Source: Fasciolopsis buskii
Taxonomy: Eukaryota > Platyhelminthes > Trematoda > Plagiorchiida > Fasciolidae
Length of the DNA stretch: 64,000 bases
Assembly (NCBI GenBank): GCA_008360955.1
Contig: LUCM01000206.1
Span: forward strand, 62,001-126,000
Reading direction: 5' to 3'
Made by a program: the position numbers and the translations under genes. Below, piece after piece: positions 62,901 to 64,000 of this stretch (positions are counted from its first letter, which is position 1; each line of letters starts with the position of its first letter). Under the pieces are notes generated by a model. The model was given only the letters and a program-made list of their open reading frames with translations. It did not search any database and had not been told where the DNA came from.

Positions 62901-64000
62901 AGATGATTCGAACAGGCTGGGTTAAACAACATCAGGTAAGGTTGGTTTGGCATTTGTTTTACTTTAAGCTTCTCGTTATGAACAGATCGGAGAAGTCAAT
63001 TTTGTGACACTCGCGTGTCCGTTACCGAATTTTGTTTTCAGCTTCATCTGCTTAATGGCTGCAGTCCGAGAGCTAATGAGCTGACTTTAAACTTCCCACC
63101 CTTGAACAGGATTAGGAATTTCCAACAAAACAGCACCCATGAATGAGCAGAATGTTGTACACCTTAGACCATCTCCCGTTAAATTTTACCGATTTTTCCA
63201 GTGACGTCGAATAGAAGAGGTATGCAAAAAATCAACTCAACTGGTGTGAACAAAACAGATTAAAGTTTTGCCTTTTCCTAAATCCCAGGAGTCTTGGGTT
63301 GATGGTCAGGATCGGATGACTAATCAAATCAATAAGTAGAAAATCCCATCGGTTACCAAGAAGTAACGGATACTGGTGTAGTCCTCCTCTGTATCAAATG
63401 ATAAACGAATGCCTAGGGGACCATCAGTATCTTTGAAACAAAGGATTTTTTAATACTTATCAACTAATATCATAAACTGTGAGTCCATGTTGTTGCATTA
63501 ATACTAACAATTTTGTTTCTGTTAATAAACTGCGACTAGTATTATGAAGTTAACCGCAGCAGCAGAAAAATTTGCATCCAAAAGCTGCAAGGAATAAGAA
63601 GTGCCCCCCCGCAGGTAAAATTTTCTAAAATTAAACGAAAATTCCATTGAAACGCCGTGCACGGTTCGCACACAGTGAGGCAGGCTATGCCCATTCCAAT
63701 CTAGGAATTGGCGAGTTTCTACCGTCTCTGATCAGGAGGATAGTAAATATCTGCAAGCTAATCCGTTTTTCCTCTGTCCAGAAAACGGGATAGTGTGAAA
63801 AGTTCTCGTACGCAAACAAGGGAGCAGGGACTAACAAACCGAAAATCCGGAAGACAAAATAAACTTGTAAAAGGTCATCTCCTTAGCTGTCCTGTTGAAA
63901 CTTTTGCTAACTGCTTTACTGCTTGCCAGCTTAGAACAGAAAGTGCCAGCCATTGACAGGTATGTTTGATTTAATACAGATGCCGAATAGTTTTCCGCCT
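59931..64000. other. unrecognised stretch with short AT runs
   Basis: No gene recognised. Short TA runs occur at about 60,405-60,421, 60,809-60,826 and 61,187-61,204. The 89-codon frames at 61154-61423 and 61500-61769 show no domain. Confidence 0.45.

Noticed and set aside
1..64000. CRISPR arrays, operons, prophage or other prokaryotic systems
   Set aside because: None seen. The repeats here are dispersed retroelements and microsatellites, and the coding pattern is eukaryotic.

Overview
This is a gene-poor, AT-leaning stretch of a eukaryotic nuclear genome. It most likely comes from a parasitic flatworm, and a digenean trematode is my best guess. The basis is indirect: decayed RTE and CR1-type LINEs and a Penelope-like element that resemble families I know from flatworms, at least two families of tRNA-derived SINEs, and one exon of a DEG/ENaC ion channel flanked by kilobases of non-coding DNA. 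There are no operons, no Shine-Dalgarno sites and no dense ORFs. Almost every open frame of 60-140 codons here is chance, and many rely on non-ATG starts. The species cannot be fixed from the sequence.

Layout. 1-10.8 kb: mostly unrecognised DNA with a head-to-head SINE-A pair (about 2.0-2.4 kb), an ATC microsatellite (8.45 kb) and a SINE-B copy (9.0 kb). 10.8-19.6 kb: two arms of a large inverted repeat, nearly identical in the middle and diverged at the edges. They enclose a 79-bp AT microsatellite and a 648-bp direct duplication that abuts a single N and is probably an assembly join. 20.05-22.25 kb: a decayed RTE-type LINE. 23.8 kb: another SINE-A. 27.1-29.2 kb: a Penelope-like element (PLE) whose 3' half lies on the minus strand and whose 5' half lies on the plus strand, meeting near 28,518, as in a 5' inversion. 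About 30.0-30.3 kb: a head-to-head SINE-B pair. 31.72-32.44 kb: the only convincing host gene piece, the first coding exon of a DEG/ENaC channel, ending at a GTAAGT donor. 33.5-34.1 kb: an inverted copy of about 0.5 kb of the PLE. 39.95-42.68 kb and 46.38-48.27 kb: two CR1-type LINE copies on the plus strand. 43 and 44 kb: a head-to-head SINE-B pair and a SINE-A. 59.3-59.9 kb: the 3' part of another RTE reverse transcriptase. The remainder, notably 48.3-59.3 kb and 60-64 kb, shows nothing I can identify.

How the parts relate. The channel exon sits in long introns or flanks made of transposon debris, and two inverted PLE segments bracket it. Both inverted-repeat pairs in the window have a central tract much more alike than their edges, which could reflect gene conversion between arms. 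I did not find a new coding system. The most useful observations are structural: the PLE 5' inversion, the inverted repeats with identity gradients, the repeated head-to-head SINE pairs, and the suspected assembly artefact. Statements of similarity come from reading by eye; no search or alignment was run.
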